Below are positions 49,446-61,600 of a stretch of 64,000 nt of DNA, piece after piece. Each line of letters opens with the position of its first letter. Position 1 is the first letter of the stretch. The stretch lies in NCBI GenBank assembly GCA_027574665.1, contig CM050648.1, positions 65,117,363 through 65,181,362 on the forward strand, in the 5' to 3' direction. The position numbers and the translations under genes were made by a program. This DNA is from Rhynochetos jubatus (Eukaryota; Chordata; Aves; Eurypygiformes; Rhynochetidae). The notes under the pieces were generated by a model, which saw only the letters and a program-made list of their open reading frames with translations, was not told the origin of the DNA and did not search any database.

Positions 49446-52400
49446 TGGAAAAGTGAGAAGATAGGGCCTTTATTTTCTCAGCCATGGGCACCGGGTATGG
49501 TCAAACCTGTGTTCTGCCTTGTAGGTTCCTTGGACCATTTTTCCCTTTTCCATTAAAATGTTCTCTGTTAGACATTGGCAGGATGGAGACCAAGACACCG
49601 AAGGGGAAAAGTAACCAAACTGTTCACTTCTGATACCGTTGTCTGCAGCTCGTGCTAATCAGAGAGTGGAAAAAGAGCAGGGTAATTTGGACTGATGGAC
49701 TGCAGATACAGGAAAAAGATATTTTCAGGATACATACGTTGTTTTTCTGCTGTGTTTTATTACCAGGCTGCTTCAATAGAAAGCAAGACCTAGCTGTCGC
49801 TATCAGGAATTAATGATGATGATACCATTTGAAATGTAAAAAGATTTTAAATTTGAGTTATAATAATAGTATTGAATGTTCAGAGACCCCTTGTAAGAAA
49901 AAAAATGCCCTGTGGGAATTTTTGTTTTCCCAAAATATTTTAAATTCGTCTACTAGCTCTATGTTCTCTAGAAAAGAAAGTTTTCAGCTCTTTTTCCCTC
50001 AGAAAGTATTTGAATTTCCAATATATTTATTTGTAATTTTATGATATGTAATGTATACATTTACAATAAATAATATAATTACAAATGCAAAATTTAAATC
50101 CTTTGCCAAGATTCAGTTAGATGCAAACTCACCCCTTTCTTTCTGCCAGGGGACCCCCATGTCCATTGCTCTTGGAAAGGGTCAACATCCAGAAGCTTCA
50201 CCGAACATGCTGAAATTCTGAACTCAGAGCTAGATATCAGCTGCAGTCTTTCCCCCTCACAGCTTTATCAACACAGTACAATACACACAATGGTAATTGA
50301 TGACTGCTGATGGCTAATTAAAAGGCACTGATATTTCTAGTGACAGACTACATTATAGTCTCTTCTCCTATCAATAAATTATTCTTCCAACGGGCAGGAA
50401 TATGACTGTGATAGGTAGATATTATACCCCTACTTGTTAGAAACCAGTTTACAACTTAGGGATTTTTTGGTAAAAAGCCCATCATTTGCAAAATAGCAAA
50501 CAATGCATTACATTTACCACACAGGGAGAAAAGGTTCAGAGCTATTTATTCTGCTGATCCGAGTCACATTTAAGTATGATAAGGTTGGCCCCTAATTTTT
50601 TTTAAACAATAAGCAATGGATTAGGGGCTTGCCTAGCTATTCTTCAATCATTAACACTATACCTGTCAAATTCTCTGTGCTTAACAAAATCTGATAATTG
50701 CAGATAGCATTAGTTCTGCATCTTTGGAGAACGGCCAGCGCAGATTCTAATGAAATAAGCCAACCATGCAAGGAGGGATTTAGGAAGTACTGCTATGCTG
50801 CCTGCAATGAGATTTTATTACCGATTAAATAATCTCTGAATCTTACTGTTCTGCAATATTTTGCAACCTTAGAGTAGCTGGATTCAAATACTTTACGAAA
50901 ATAAGAATAATGTGATTCTCAGAGGGTCTAATCTTTTATAAATGGAGTCAAGTTGTCCAAAACCAGAATCTCATTAGCTAGCTCATTGCAAATTGTATTA
51001 AGGTTGGATCCAAGCTGTATATGCAGAGTGTTGTTGAAAGCATATAAAGTAAATAGATTCAGACATATATATTTGTAAAATTAGTATATTCATTCAATAA
51101 TATGAACAAAGTTTCATGCTCATGCTTCATAGTCCTGGCTGATCTTTTAAACATTTCTAGTCTGAGTTTTAGACTGGGGTCCTGGCTATGTGAAAGACTA
51201 TTCTTCCCTACAAGCTTCACTTGTATTATGTCTCTGAACCACTACAGCAACTGCAGTATTTCTGCTCTCTATGCAAAATTTTACACTATCTGTATAGTCA
51301 GAGCAGGCAACCCCCCTCCTTACAACAGAAGGATGCCACAGTCGGAGCCTTTTCTGCGAAACAACCCAGAGTGTGGCACCGTTCTGCAGAGCCCAGAGTG
51401 TGCTGCCATCCATCCCCCTTGCAGAGCTTCTCTTTCAGGTGGGCTGGGCCCCAGCTTCACAGTGGACCAGGGCTAGTGACTCTTGTTATTTGTGCAATTT
51501 CATTTAATTTAGGCACAGACTTTCTTGATGGGATTGATTACGAATTTCTCCTGAAATGTATTGGAAGACCCAAACATGCACCTGCTGCAGAGGGATCCAT
51601 TCAAGAAATTCAGTTCTGTAAATCAATAATAAGAAGAAAACTGGAGGACAATGTAACATCTCTGCATCCATAAATAAATAAACCAGTCAGATTTATCCAA
51701 TCAGGTTAAAAATCAATCCTGCCATCATATGAACTCATGCACTACTGTGTTTAAGAACCATCAGATATTTTCAGCAGCACGGATCTCAAAACCAACAACA
51801 TGTATTTCACTCCAGGGGAAATACGGTCCATGGTATTAGTGTTACATTTCAATTTACTAAAGGTTCTTCTAGATACCATGAGATCTGTCCATTGAAAGTG
51901 TCTCTTTATGACCAGGAACGGTGTTGAAAGGCCTGGTGTGAGCCCTGGAGAAAATATTTGGAGATTCTTGCAAATAAACTAGCACAGGACTTAGTAAGTC
52001 ATAGTTTTGGACTTTTTTATTTTTAAATCAAATTTTAAATATACTTTAATACTACACTGTCCTAGGGATGCAATGACAATGAGTTTTAGTGACCCGGACT
52101 GCTTTGCAAATCGTGATGCTGACGAAATGAAAACTATCCTCAGGAAAGACAGCATTATTTAAAATACTTGGGAGGAATTTTACTGTATTCATTACGTAGA
52201 CTCCTTCTTAACCATAACTACAACTTTCTGGGGCTTCTTGTCATATTTATGGTTCTTACCAGGAGTGAATATGGTTTGTATTTAACAGTTATGATGAATA
52301 GTTTTTATGCATCACAGCAAAACTTGATATTTTAAATTTATAGTTGCTTTGAATTTGAATCATGAAATATTCATTACATTTTCACAACAAAAAGTTCCTC

Positions 52401-53005
52401 TAACAAATCATTCATTTAGTTCATTTTGTATACTAATTTCATGCATGTCTAGAATACAAAATATTGTCCAGAAGTAGGAGCATTACCACAACAGGCAGCT
52501 GGTTACCAAACATTTGGAATCTCAGTATTTTAAGAAATAATGTGACTTTAATTATTTTTCCCTTGTAGGCTGGGGTGAAGTCACAAATTCTTTGTTTGGT
52601 AAACACTGCTCAGACTCTATAAGTTAATGGTATTTTTGTAAACAGAAAATCAACACTCCTTGCTCTGCTCTGCATCACTGTCTGTATCCATAAAAAGCTG
52701 ATATAAGCTCCCATAACAAGTTTTAACTGACAATATTTTGGCATTTTCATCATCTTCAGGCTTATTTCAAATATGTATATGCTTTGTTTTACCTGTCATC
52801 TCTGTTTTAACTTTTCTGCTGATATCTTTTCATAGCAAGATGAATCACCATAGAATACAGTCTTATATGAAAATATGGAATAAATGGTTTACATGGTCCT
52901 TTACCAACCTCTGAAAACACAGGTCAAGGTTGAACATTGTACTGTGTGGTTTAGTCTTCAACACTTCATAGGAAACTGCTGACTTTTCCCATATGTCTTG
53001 GATGT
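49446..53005. other. Long AT-rich stretch with one weak exon-like segment
   Basis: Strongly AT-rich noncoding DNA. The part at 50560-51000 is repeat-free and could be conserved noncoding sequence. At 51290-51682 there is a GC-richer patch and an exon-like arrangement (separate entry). No transposon recognised. Confidence 0.45.
51513..51682 (+). other. Weak candidate terminal exon
   Basis: A pyrimidine- and T-rich stretch ending in AG at 51511-51512 could be a splice acceptor. An open frame continues from it for about 53 codons (GTDFLDGIDYEFLLKCIGRP and onward) and stops at a TAA at 51671-51673, overlapped by AATAAATAAA (51673-51682), which contains two copies of the polyadenylation hexamer. 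No similarity to a known protein is recognised. Such arrangements also occur by chance in AT-rich DNA. Confidence 0.15.
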
Positions 53006-53136
53006 CTTCAAGGCCAGGCTGGATGAGGCTTTGAGCAACCTGGTCTAGTGGAGGGTGTCCCTGCCCATGGCAGGGGGGTTGGAACTAGATGGGCTTTAAG
53101 GTCCCTTCCAGCCCAAACCATCCTATGATTTTATGA
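53006..53136 (+). mobile_element. CR1 LINE 3'-tail, young subfamily copy 2
   Basis: A CR1 terminal fragment almost identical to 6076-6205: the same AAGGCCAGGCTGGATGAGGC start, the same GGTGTCCCTGCCCATGGCAG and GTTGGAACTAGATGGGCTTT, ending in octamer variants (ATCCTATG, ATTTTATG). The few differences cluster in the last 30 bases. It is noncoding and comparatively recent. Confidence 0.92.
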
Positions 53137-54905
53137 TATCCAGCCAACCAAGGTTGGCAACGCTGAAGTGTAAAGGGAATATTACACCTTCCTGCCTCAG
53201 ATTTTCATTGCTGGAAGTGGCCAGGCTGGGCAAAAAGAAACAAACAAACAACAGAGTCATCCACATTCCCAACAGGTGGCCACTGCTTTAGCTCAGCCAT
53301 TGATTTTGGTGGCTAGAGAGGAAACGTAGAAAGCTGACACTAATTCTGTTACATTTTAATCACCACACTTTTGTTGTGAATAAACATGATGATAGCTAAA
53401 GCCACAGTGATTGATTATCTATACTTTTATTGTTAGGATTGATTTAGGAAGGTTAAATTTTGAAACTTGTTTCAAGGTTCTTCCTCAGAAACTTGTGTGG
53501 ATCAGTGACTGATCTACCAAAATTCCTATCACTCTGGAAGCTGGTTCAACTAGAAAAATTAAGATGCGTATTTGACAATAGACATAGCTCTTAGTTACCA
53601 TTCAGCAAGAGGACTAGAGTTGTACATGAATTACAATTTCTATATTTAATTAAATTTTATAAATAACAAATTTTCTATATTTTAAGTCAGACAGTGAAAG
53701 ATAAAATCATCTGTTCAAATTCCAAATGAACCCAATGTCTGTTTTCCTAGCATTCTGTGGGGTTTCATTTTACTTTTTAAAAATTTCCCAAATGAAGTCT
53801 AGGCAAATATTGTGATGAAACTACTTTCGATTAGAAATCTAAATTTTCTATAAAAGGACCAAAGTCAAACCAATCTATTTCCACATTTTCTTCAGATTTT
53901 TGCCTGGTATGACTCAAAAATTCCAAATGGTTAAGTTGTTCCAATCATTTGGAAAATCTGTAGAACGTTTTTAAATGTTATCATGACTTTTGAAAATATG
54001 CTCATGAATAATTTCTGTACCATGATGAGTAAAATGTAGCTTGAAATGCATTTTCTTAATTTTTAATTATGTGTTCTCTAATTTTAAAATTAATATAAAT
54101 GAGAAGTCTGTAAAATTTTCAGTACAGGATTCCATTCATCTTCCGAAGTTCTTATACTTCTGAATACTTTGTGAGTACATAAAGAATGTAACAAAAGGGG
54201 GGAAAATAAAATTAGGAAGTAAATCAGAATACATTCATTTAATTTCTCTGATGCAACTGATTTTAAAGCTGAATCATGATTTCAACACTTCCATGTGACC
54301 GTGCAAAAATCAGGCTGTGTTTGATAGACGTGCTGAAGACAGAGCCTGACCAATATCCCTTTAAGCAAATCCTTAAAAGATCAACATTAGTATCAGATCC
54401 AAACAAAGAAGTGATCCCAGTCACAAGATACCAGAAGAAAAGAGAGTGGAGAATTACCACTGGGGACTCAAAAGGCAAAAGAAGTGCTGAGAAAAATAAA
54501 TATAAGGTTGTTAGTTAAGCCAGTAAAATAAGGGGAAGAGGTTACATAGAAAAAAAAAAAAACCCACAACCACCAACCTAATTCTGAAGCATAAAAAATG
54601 CAGGGAGAAAACTGGAAATTCTGTCATTAGACAATAGAGTATACAAGAACACAACCCTTAATCTCTGTGTTTCTTCAGTATAAACAAATCTGCTGGTTGC
54701 TAGCATTATTGCTGAAAACAGACCTCATCAAAATGTACACAGAGAGTAAGTTTCATCTTTTGGAAGTAAAGCTATTACTTCCATTATACCTCTTTGTCCA
54801 GGAAACCTACATTTAAGCCCAGATTGAAAACAGTCAAAGACACAGTTTCTTATTAAGTAGTCAACAACCTGAAGGCACTGCTTTCTCTAAAGCCTAAAAT
54901 AAGAA

Positions 54906-54906
<1 letters not shown>
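53137..54906. other. AT-rich stretch, no gene recognised
   Basis: Among the most AT-rich DNA in the window (53620-54140). A 12-A run sits at about 54550. No gene or repeat family identified. Confidence 0.5.

Positions 54907-54938
<32 letters not shown>
54907..54938 (+). repeat. Homopolymer of 32 A
   Basis: Thirty-two uninterrupted A. CR1 does not leave poly(A), so this is either a simple homopolymer expansion or the tail of a retrocopy that I cannot recognise upstream. An AATAAG word lies just before it. Confidence 0.95.
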
Positions 54939-54944
<6 letters not shown>

Positions 54945-57900
54945 AGAGAAAGGGGTCCAGAAGGCAGGATCTAATGTAATTTAAAACTGGAATTACATCA
55001 GTAGTTTCAAACAGATGGCAGAATGTAGAGATAAATGTGTTAGCTCCTTTAGCTTATTTGGTCTCTACATTGTTTGCATCATTAAAAACAGAAATAGTTT
55101 ACAATTTAAAAATATAGTGTGTATTATACATTGGAAAAATGGACATGCACCTACTGAGTGGAAGGAGGTAGGATTGAATTAATTTGCCATACTTTAATGT
55201 ACAGTATCTGGGATGCTTTAGGCAAGTCTGCAAATAGGTTTCCTAGGAAATGAGATGAACAAAAATATAATGACCTTGAAATTATACCCCCAATGTCCCA
55301 AGTATTTAGCAACCTGGCTCAGAAGTGGTAATTACATAAAAAATACAAAAGATCCTTAATTGCTTCAGTTATAGTGTATCTAGGCAGGTCAGTTACTGTA
55401 CACAGCTGCAAAAAATGGTACGTGATTAACAGGGGGTTGCTTATGATAGCGCTAACTAGCTAGTGTATAGTGCAAAACACTCATTTCTTTTCCAATTAAA
55501 GAAAAAAAAAATCTGGTTTTGATTAGGCTCTTCAGAAGGTCGAAGTCTGTAGCAGCAAAATACTCCACTCTCACATTGTTAAATGTCTTAGTCAAGGACC
55601 AAGCAGCATATATTCATGAAAAACAGGTTTAAATAAGAAACTGGGGTGGAAATGCTGCAACTATCAAAATATGGACATTTCAGGCCATTCTGGTTATTCT
55701 AGTTTGTTGACTGTAAAACTAACGGGTAAACTAGTTCAAAGAAGACTGATACAGGTGCATCTCCAGAGCTGGAACCAGGCACCAAATTTTCCTGTGATTT
55801 CTGCAATTAATTGTTCTTTCCATATAGCTCTAAACTCATTCCAGAAAAGTTTAAAGAAGGAAGCATTCCAAAATCACATAAGAGAACTTGCAATACTCCA
55901 ACATACTATTGCAGTTCCAACAGATCCAGGACAAACACTGAACTGTACGGACACCTCTGCAGATCTGTGATCTTGTTGTGGTTCACACGTCAAAAGGCTG
56001 CGAAAAATGCACGGTCATGATCTTCGGAGTATTGCCCGAAAAACAGGCCCTGCAGATGAGACGCTAAAATGGACCCTGCTCAGACCACAGTGCACACATC
56101 TTGAAAGCATGACTTGGTCCATCATGACTGTAGAGCTTGGCTATCCTCCGGGCACACCCCCAGTGCATCCGTGGGCTCTGCTGTGCTCCAGGCATGACTC
56201 CATTTAGGTTTAGGGAGGGAAAGGGTCCAGGAAGCAGGAGAGGGGGCACAAATGGCAACTGTAAGCCGGGCTGAAATTCAGAAAATGTGTAGGGTTCCTC
56301 TTTTCATCTCCAGGAGAGGCATGAAACTGAACACTGACATTTCAGTCTTCAGTCCTGGGACTGAAGTCCCATTCAACACTTCGCAGAGATGGATGGAACA
56401 GCATATTCAGGCATTTCTTCAGGATTCTCCTTGCAGATCTCTCCATATCTCAGCAAACCTGCTTTTTGTGTCTGAGGTTACCACTGCAGCTAGACAGGGA
56501 TGATTTTTTACAAAGCAAAAGCTGAGAGTCTAGGAAGTGAAACAAAACTTTCAAACAAATACTATTTTGACAAATGGGCTTTTAAAAGTGTTCTCCAAAT
56601 CTTCGTCACCCCCACAGCCTTGTCTTCATCTGAGAAAAAAATGTAACAGACATTTTTCTTAATTTCTGTTGTGTATGCACCTTTCTAATCACACATATTG
56701 AATATAAATCCTGCCCAATTTGTAGTTTTTGAATAGAGTAACAGGCAGTTTTTAAAGCCCTTAAAATGTATTATCCCTTGGCAGATAAGTAGATTTAAAG
56801 GCAAAACAGAATTATTTTGCACTGTGGTTTGACCATTAATGTTATCCTGCATATTGAGTGTGATCAGAAACCACAGCATCAGATCATGCACAGGGAAAAG
56901 AGGCCTGGGAAGAGATTTTCAGAAATAAATATCGACCTGCATTCTGCCTTGCTTATCATTGAGATGATGGAAAGTGATAGAAGGAGACTTGGGATGCAGA
57001 GAAGTAATGCAGCTTTGGGAACTCTTGGGCAAAATCCTGAATTATCTTACCAGGCAATCCCTCTTGAAGTCTCAATGAAGCCACCATTGGCAAACCCTCT
57101 CCACTGACCTTAAAAAGACAAAGTTTGCTGAGCTCCACTCATTGTTCACCCACATCTTTTTCCTGCCTAAGTCTCCTTGTGCCTCAGAGAAGAGACCAAG
57201 CTAGGCTCTCTAGCAGGTTTTGGATTTGGTGCTCTATAATCTTTGACATCCATGGAAGCACCTGCCAAAATCTCATTCAGAAAAAGCAGAATTTCCTGCA
57301 ATCCAGGCAAAAGTCACACCAAATGGTCTAATTTCCTTCAGAGGTCTGATTTCACAGGTTCAAACTCTGTGTGGATAATGATCTGTAAGGGATGTCTTTC
57401 CTATATCCATTCCTACTATAGATTGCCACTCCCCAGTTAAAAAATAATATTTTCATATTTTAGAATTGAAATGCAGAACAGAGAAGGTATGCCCCCAAGA
57501 GAAATCTGCACAAAACAGTATTAACTGCAAGGCAGGTCAAATGTTCACTGTCACATCTTGACAATGCCCCTTTTCTTTACATTGACTCTATTTGATTAAA
57601 CTGATTGAAATGCATTTCATACTTGTGCTTTGTCAGTCTATATTTTGGGCTTGATGAACAAAATGATACTAGATTGACTTACCCAGATACTTCACAAAGC
57701 TTGTCATGTTGCATTAATTAATGTTGCTTGTACAGCGTGAGAATACGGAGATTCATCTTTTCATTTCTGTAATTGCTTTATAACCAAATAAGAGGACGAT
57801 AAAACATTACACTGGTAGTTGACAGACATTTTAAAAATCTTCATTTCTTTAGAATCATACAGTGGAAATATTACTATAATTGTCACACACATGTAACATC

Positions 57901-58411
57901 AGTTACATAAACCCAGAAATACTACAGTAGTAACCAACAGTAGTAATTAATAAAACTACACTTTCTCTTTTTTTTCCCCCTTCTTTTTGTTCAATGGGTG
58001 GTGGAGAAACTGGTCAAACATGCAACTACTCTTTAGAAACCCGAACACAGAAAATATTACTACATCTCCAAAGTCTTGCAATATTGATAGTGAAGTCAGT
58101 AGAGTTGCAATACCTTAATTTACAACTCATTAGTGTTGTAAAAGCCCCTTTTACCTTTTATTCCTTAGTCATGAAATGCATGAAACCACAGTTAAGTCAC
58201 TTCTATATTGGCTCGCTGTACATACATTGCTTTATTTCAGCAGCAATGGAGTCAGAAGTCCAGATGGAAGCTATAGAAGCTCCCCTTGCCAAAAGTTTGT
58301 TCACCGTATTTATAGCTTACATTCCATAAAAATACATTAATACATCTGAGTTCCTGAGGAAGTATGTACTTATGCTGGTACACTAAATTATCTCCCTGAA
58401 CTCTGTCTCAG
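54939..58411. other. Long unique stretch, no gene recognised
   Basis: AT-rich noncoding DNA. Less AT-rich at 55980-56260 with a few CpGs. Open frames at 55671-55970 and 56817-57107 resemble nothing known. Confidence 0.5.
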
Positions 58412-58650
58412 TTCCCCCTTCTTCTTCTTCCCCTTTTTATGGCATAGAGGATATGAAAACTAGTCCTGAGCAAGGGAGGGAGGAAGGGGGAAGGAAAGGG
58501 TGGAGGGAAGGAAGAAGAGAAGACATGAGAGAAAAGAGTAACGGGAGGAAGGAGGCAAAAGATTAAGGGGGGAAAACAGGAAGGAAAGGGGGAAAGGAAA
58601 GGAAGGCAGTGGAGGGAAGGCAGGCAGGAAGAAAAGGAAATCAAAGAAGA
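58412..58650. repeat. Pyrimidine tract followed by a long purine tract
   Basis: TTCCCCCTTCTTCTTCTTCC and its continuation (58412-58439) are followed after about 32 bp by a G/A-rich tract from 58472 to about 58650 built of GGAAG, GGGAAG and GGAAAGG words with few interruptions. The opposite-strand open frame here is low-complexity and not a gene. Confidence 0.9.
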
Positions 58651-61600
58651 TGAGCATAGGTAATAGACTGCAGAAGGAATTACATTTTTCAGGCAGCTCC
58701 ATTGTACGCAAATTGAGCTACAGGTTGCAGCCAATAATTCCAAGGAAGAATATGACAAATAAAGTACAGCTGCACATCGTATTTGTGATAATGCTGCTTA
58801 ATTAGAAGGCGATTAGAAAGCCTAATGGTTATCAACTGATGCTTATGCTGGAGATGCATTGCAAATCATCTGCAAGTGCTATGAGACCCTTGCTTCCTCA
58901 CAGAAACTTAGATGAGATTCCCCTGTTACAGGCAAGCTGTCAGTTACTGTTTCTTATTGTGGTAAACTGCTCAGAAATTTAGGATCGATAACTTCCTCTC
59001 TGTTAAGTTCATAATATTTTTCTGCTTATACATTTCTTTTATCCAACATTCATACAGCATTGTATAAATCTATTTGCTCTGGTCCATGACCAATATTTTC
59101 ACTTAAATGCTTTTCAATTAAGCTATTTGAAATACTTTCCTCCTCTGTAACTGGATTATTTGATTGCTAACCTATTTGGTCCAACAGATGAAAACAATCA
59201 CAAATGCGTAATTTCTGACAGAGATGGAATACAACTTTAGTAAGATAGCCAGTACTGACTCACAGGTTTCAAGCGACAGGAGCAAAGTTCATGTCTAGTT
59301 TCCAGGAGTCAACTAATCACACCAAGAAATAGGCATATCATTTCTAGCTTGATTTGTCTGCCTTTACTTTCCAGAAATGTCATTTCTGCCATTTTCTTTA
59401 CTGTTGAAGAGGTCATGTGCCATAAATGAGTATTCTTTTAAGCTTCTTTTTAATAGAAATTAAAGAGCATATTGCATCAATCACACCTATACAGGTTTTA
59501 AAGACTTGTAAGCCTTTTCTGAACTCTTTCCTAATGCCAGACTGTTTCGTGTGTAGAGACTGGTTAGGGTTTAAGTGGCAGTTTCCTCAGGATAGTACCA
59601 CCTTCTATTGCTACTTGACAGCCTTGCTTCTTACAGAGCATGCTCAAGTACTCTTAGCCAGACACCACAGAAGTTTGCATTCAGCTGCCTATTCACTTCA
59701 CATTTCAGTCTTTTTCAGTCACCACTTTCCAGATTATCCTTTGTGCAAATACAATACTCTATTTCTGCATGCATCATTTGAGCAGACCCAGCCTAGACAT
59801 CCGTATTTTACTAATAACTCATCGATCCTTGCTCCTATTATTATTTTCCAATCTGTATCTGCACAATGGACTAACACCACACTCACATTGCTGTCCAGAT
59901 GAATGTGCTGGAACTACTCAAGACAGCTCCCAATGGTTCACTGTTACAAGTGCCCCACGATGATTTTGATTACCCATTGGCAGAATTAGGATGAAAACAG
60001 AACAGCAGTGATGCATGCCTGTATGGGTGTTAGGAGGCTGTTATTCTACTCAGAAACAAACTGTATTTGCTGTAGTCCAGAGGGTCCTTTACAGGACCAC
60101 TTGTGCCCATCTATTCTCCTGATGGCTGCTAAGTGGCACTTACACAGTTCACACTTAATTTCTTAGGTGGACGAAAGTATTTGTTCACAAACAGGATAAT
60201 TTCTTATTTCCTGAGCCTTTTTCATTCATCATTTAATATTTTCCTCCATTAAAATCTCTATCCTGGTTTAAATCACCTCTAAAACTGTCACATAAAAAAG
60301 AGGGCTACAAATGATTTTCCAACAATGAGGGCAAATGGATCATGAGTAGCTCCCACGTGTTCACATCATCTACCCATCAGACAGCAAGCAAACGGTTGAA
60401 CACATCATGAACAATATTCATTTATATGGTGCAGATGTTTGTGATTGATTCTCTAATAATAAAACAGGAGTAGGTTTTGTGCAAATGAATAATTGAACCA
60501 GCCTTGCCATCTTCAGTGCAGACTAAGTTAGTTTAGGCCAACCACACTCAGCTAGAATGCCAGTACTTAATGGAATACACATCACACTGCATAGTTTGCT
60601 GAGGCAAAATTGTCTTCTGCTTGAATTGGCCAGTGTGTACACCACGGAGATGCGATGCCAATTACCACCTAGTGGAATCTCAAGAAAGGTTTTGGAAGAT
60701 CAGAGAATGCAGACAAGTTACAGTGAAAGCAGAGTAACCATGAGGCCATTCCTGTAGTCAAAATGCTGCATAGTTTGTATGGTACGTTTTCACATTGTCC
60801 AAAACGTAAAGGAAATTCCAGCTGAAAACTGTGTAGGCAGTCTGCCTGCCTTCAGGGTGTGAGAGGTGCTGTTGTGTTTTCGACTTTCCACTGTCTATTA
60901 CAGAGAAGCATAAGGACAGGAAGTATGAAATTATATACCCTGGTAACTGGAGGCAGCAAAAGGACATAAAACCAAAGAACACATAAGGTGAACTTGGGGG
61001 GGGGGGATGGTGTGTCACATGATGCTGGACCTCCCCCATCTTGCTGCTTCTCTCTAGCCCCATCAAGATTTCATTCCACCCTCCTTGCCCATGAATACTG
61101 GCACCACCAGGAAAAATGCTCAGTGTCAGAAATTGTTAGCAACTGATTACAGTGGAAGTGGTTATTCAGTATCAGAGGTGAATTAATTGGATCATATTGT
61201 AAACAAACTTGAGAAGGCTGCAGATTTGGACTGTCTTCACTGTATAATAGGAACAAAAGCTCATGCACTGTGAGCAACTCACTAGGATACTTGCCTACAG
61301 CTCCATGCAGCAGTTAAACAATTGGGTTGGCACCTTCAAAGGAACTTAACTGGTTGACATTCCTCTCCTATGTATCTATATTAAAAAAATGCTTGTCTGT
61401 ATTTGTGACATGTTAAATATGTTCTTACTTCATGTTACATTTAGGCCTTCTTTCTGTGATATTGCCAGTGTCAGAGAAGGATGGATTTCAGTAAACTGCC
61501 TGCTGATCCTGGATGTAGATGTAATGTATGTAACTGAAAATGAAATTTCAGATTTGTTTCACGAAGGCAAGACACATTTCAGTTTTAAATCTTGATATTA

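Noticed and set aside
57347..57367. A tRNA T-arm-like hairpin: CACAGG, loop TTCAAAC, TCTGTG
   Set aside because: No D-arm, A box or acceptor stem at the right distance, so it is not a tRNA gene.
58408..58758. Minus-strand open frame rich in Phe, Pro, Ser and Leu
   Set aside because: It is a translation of the polypurine/polypyrimidine tract and is low-complexity.
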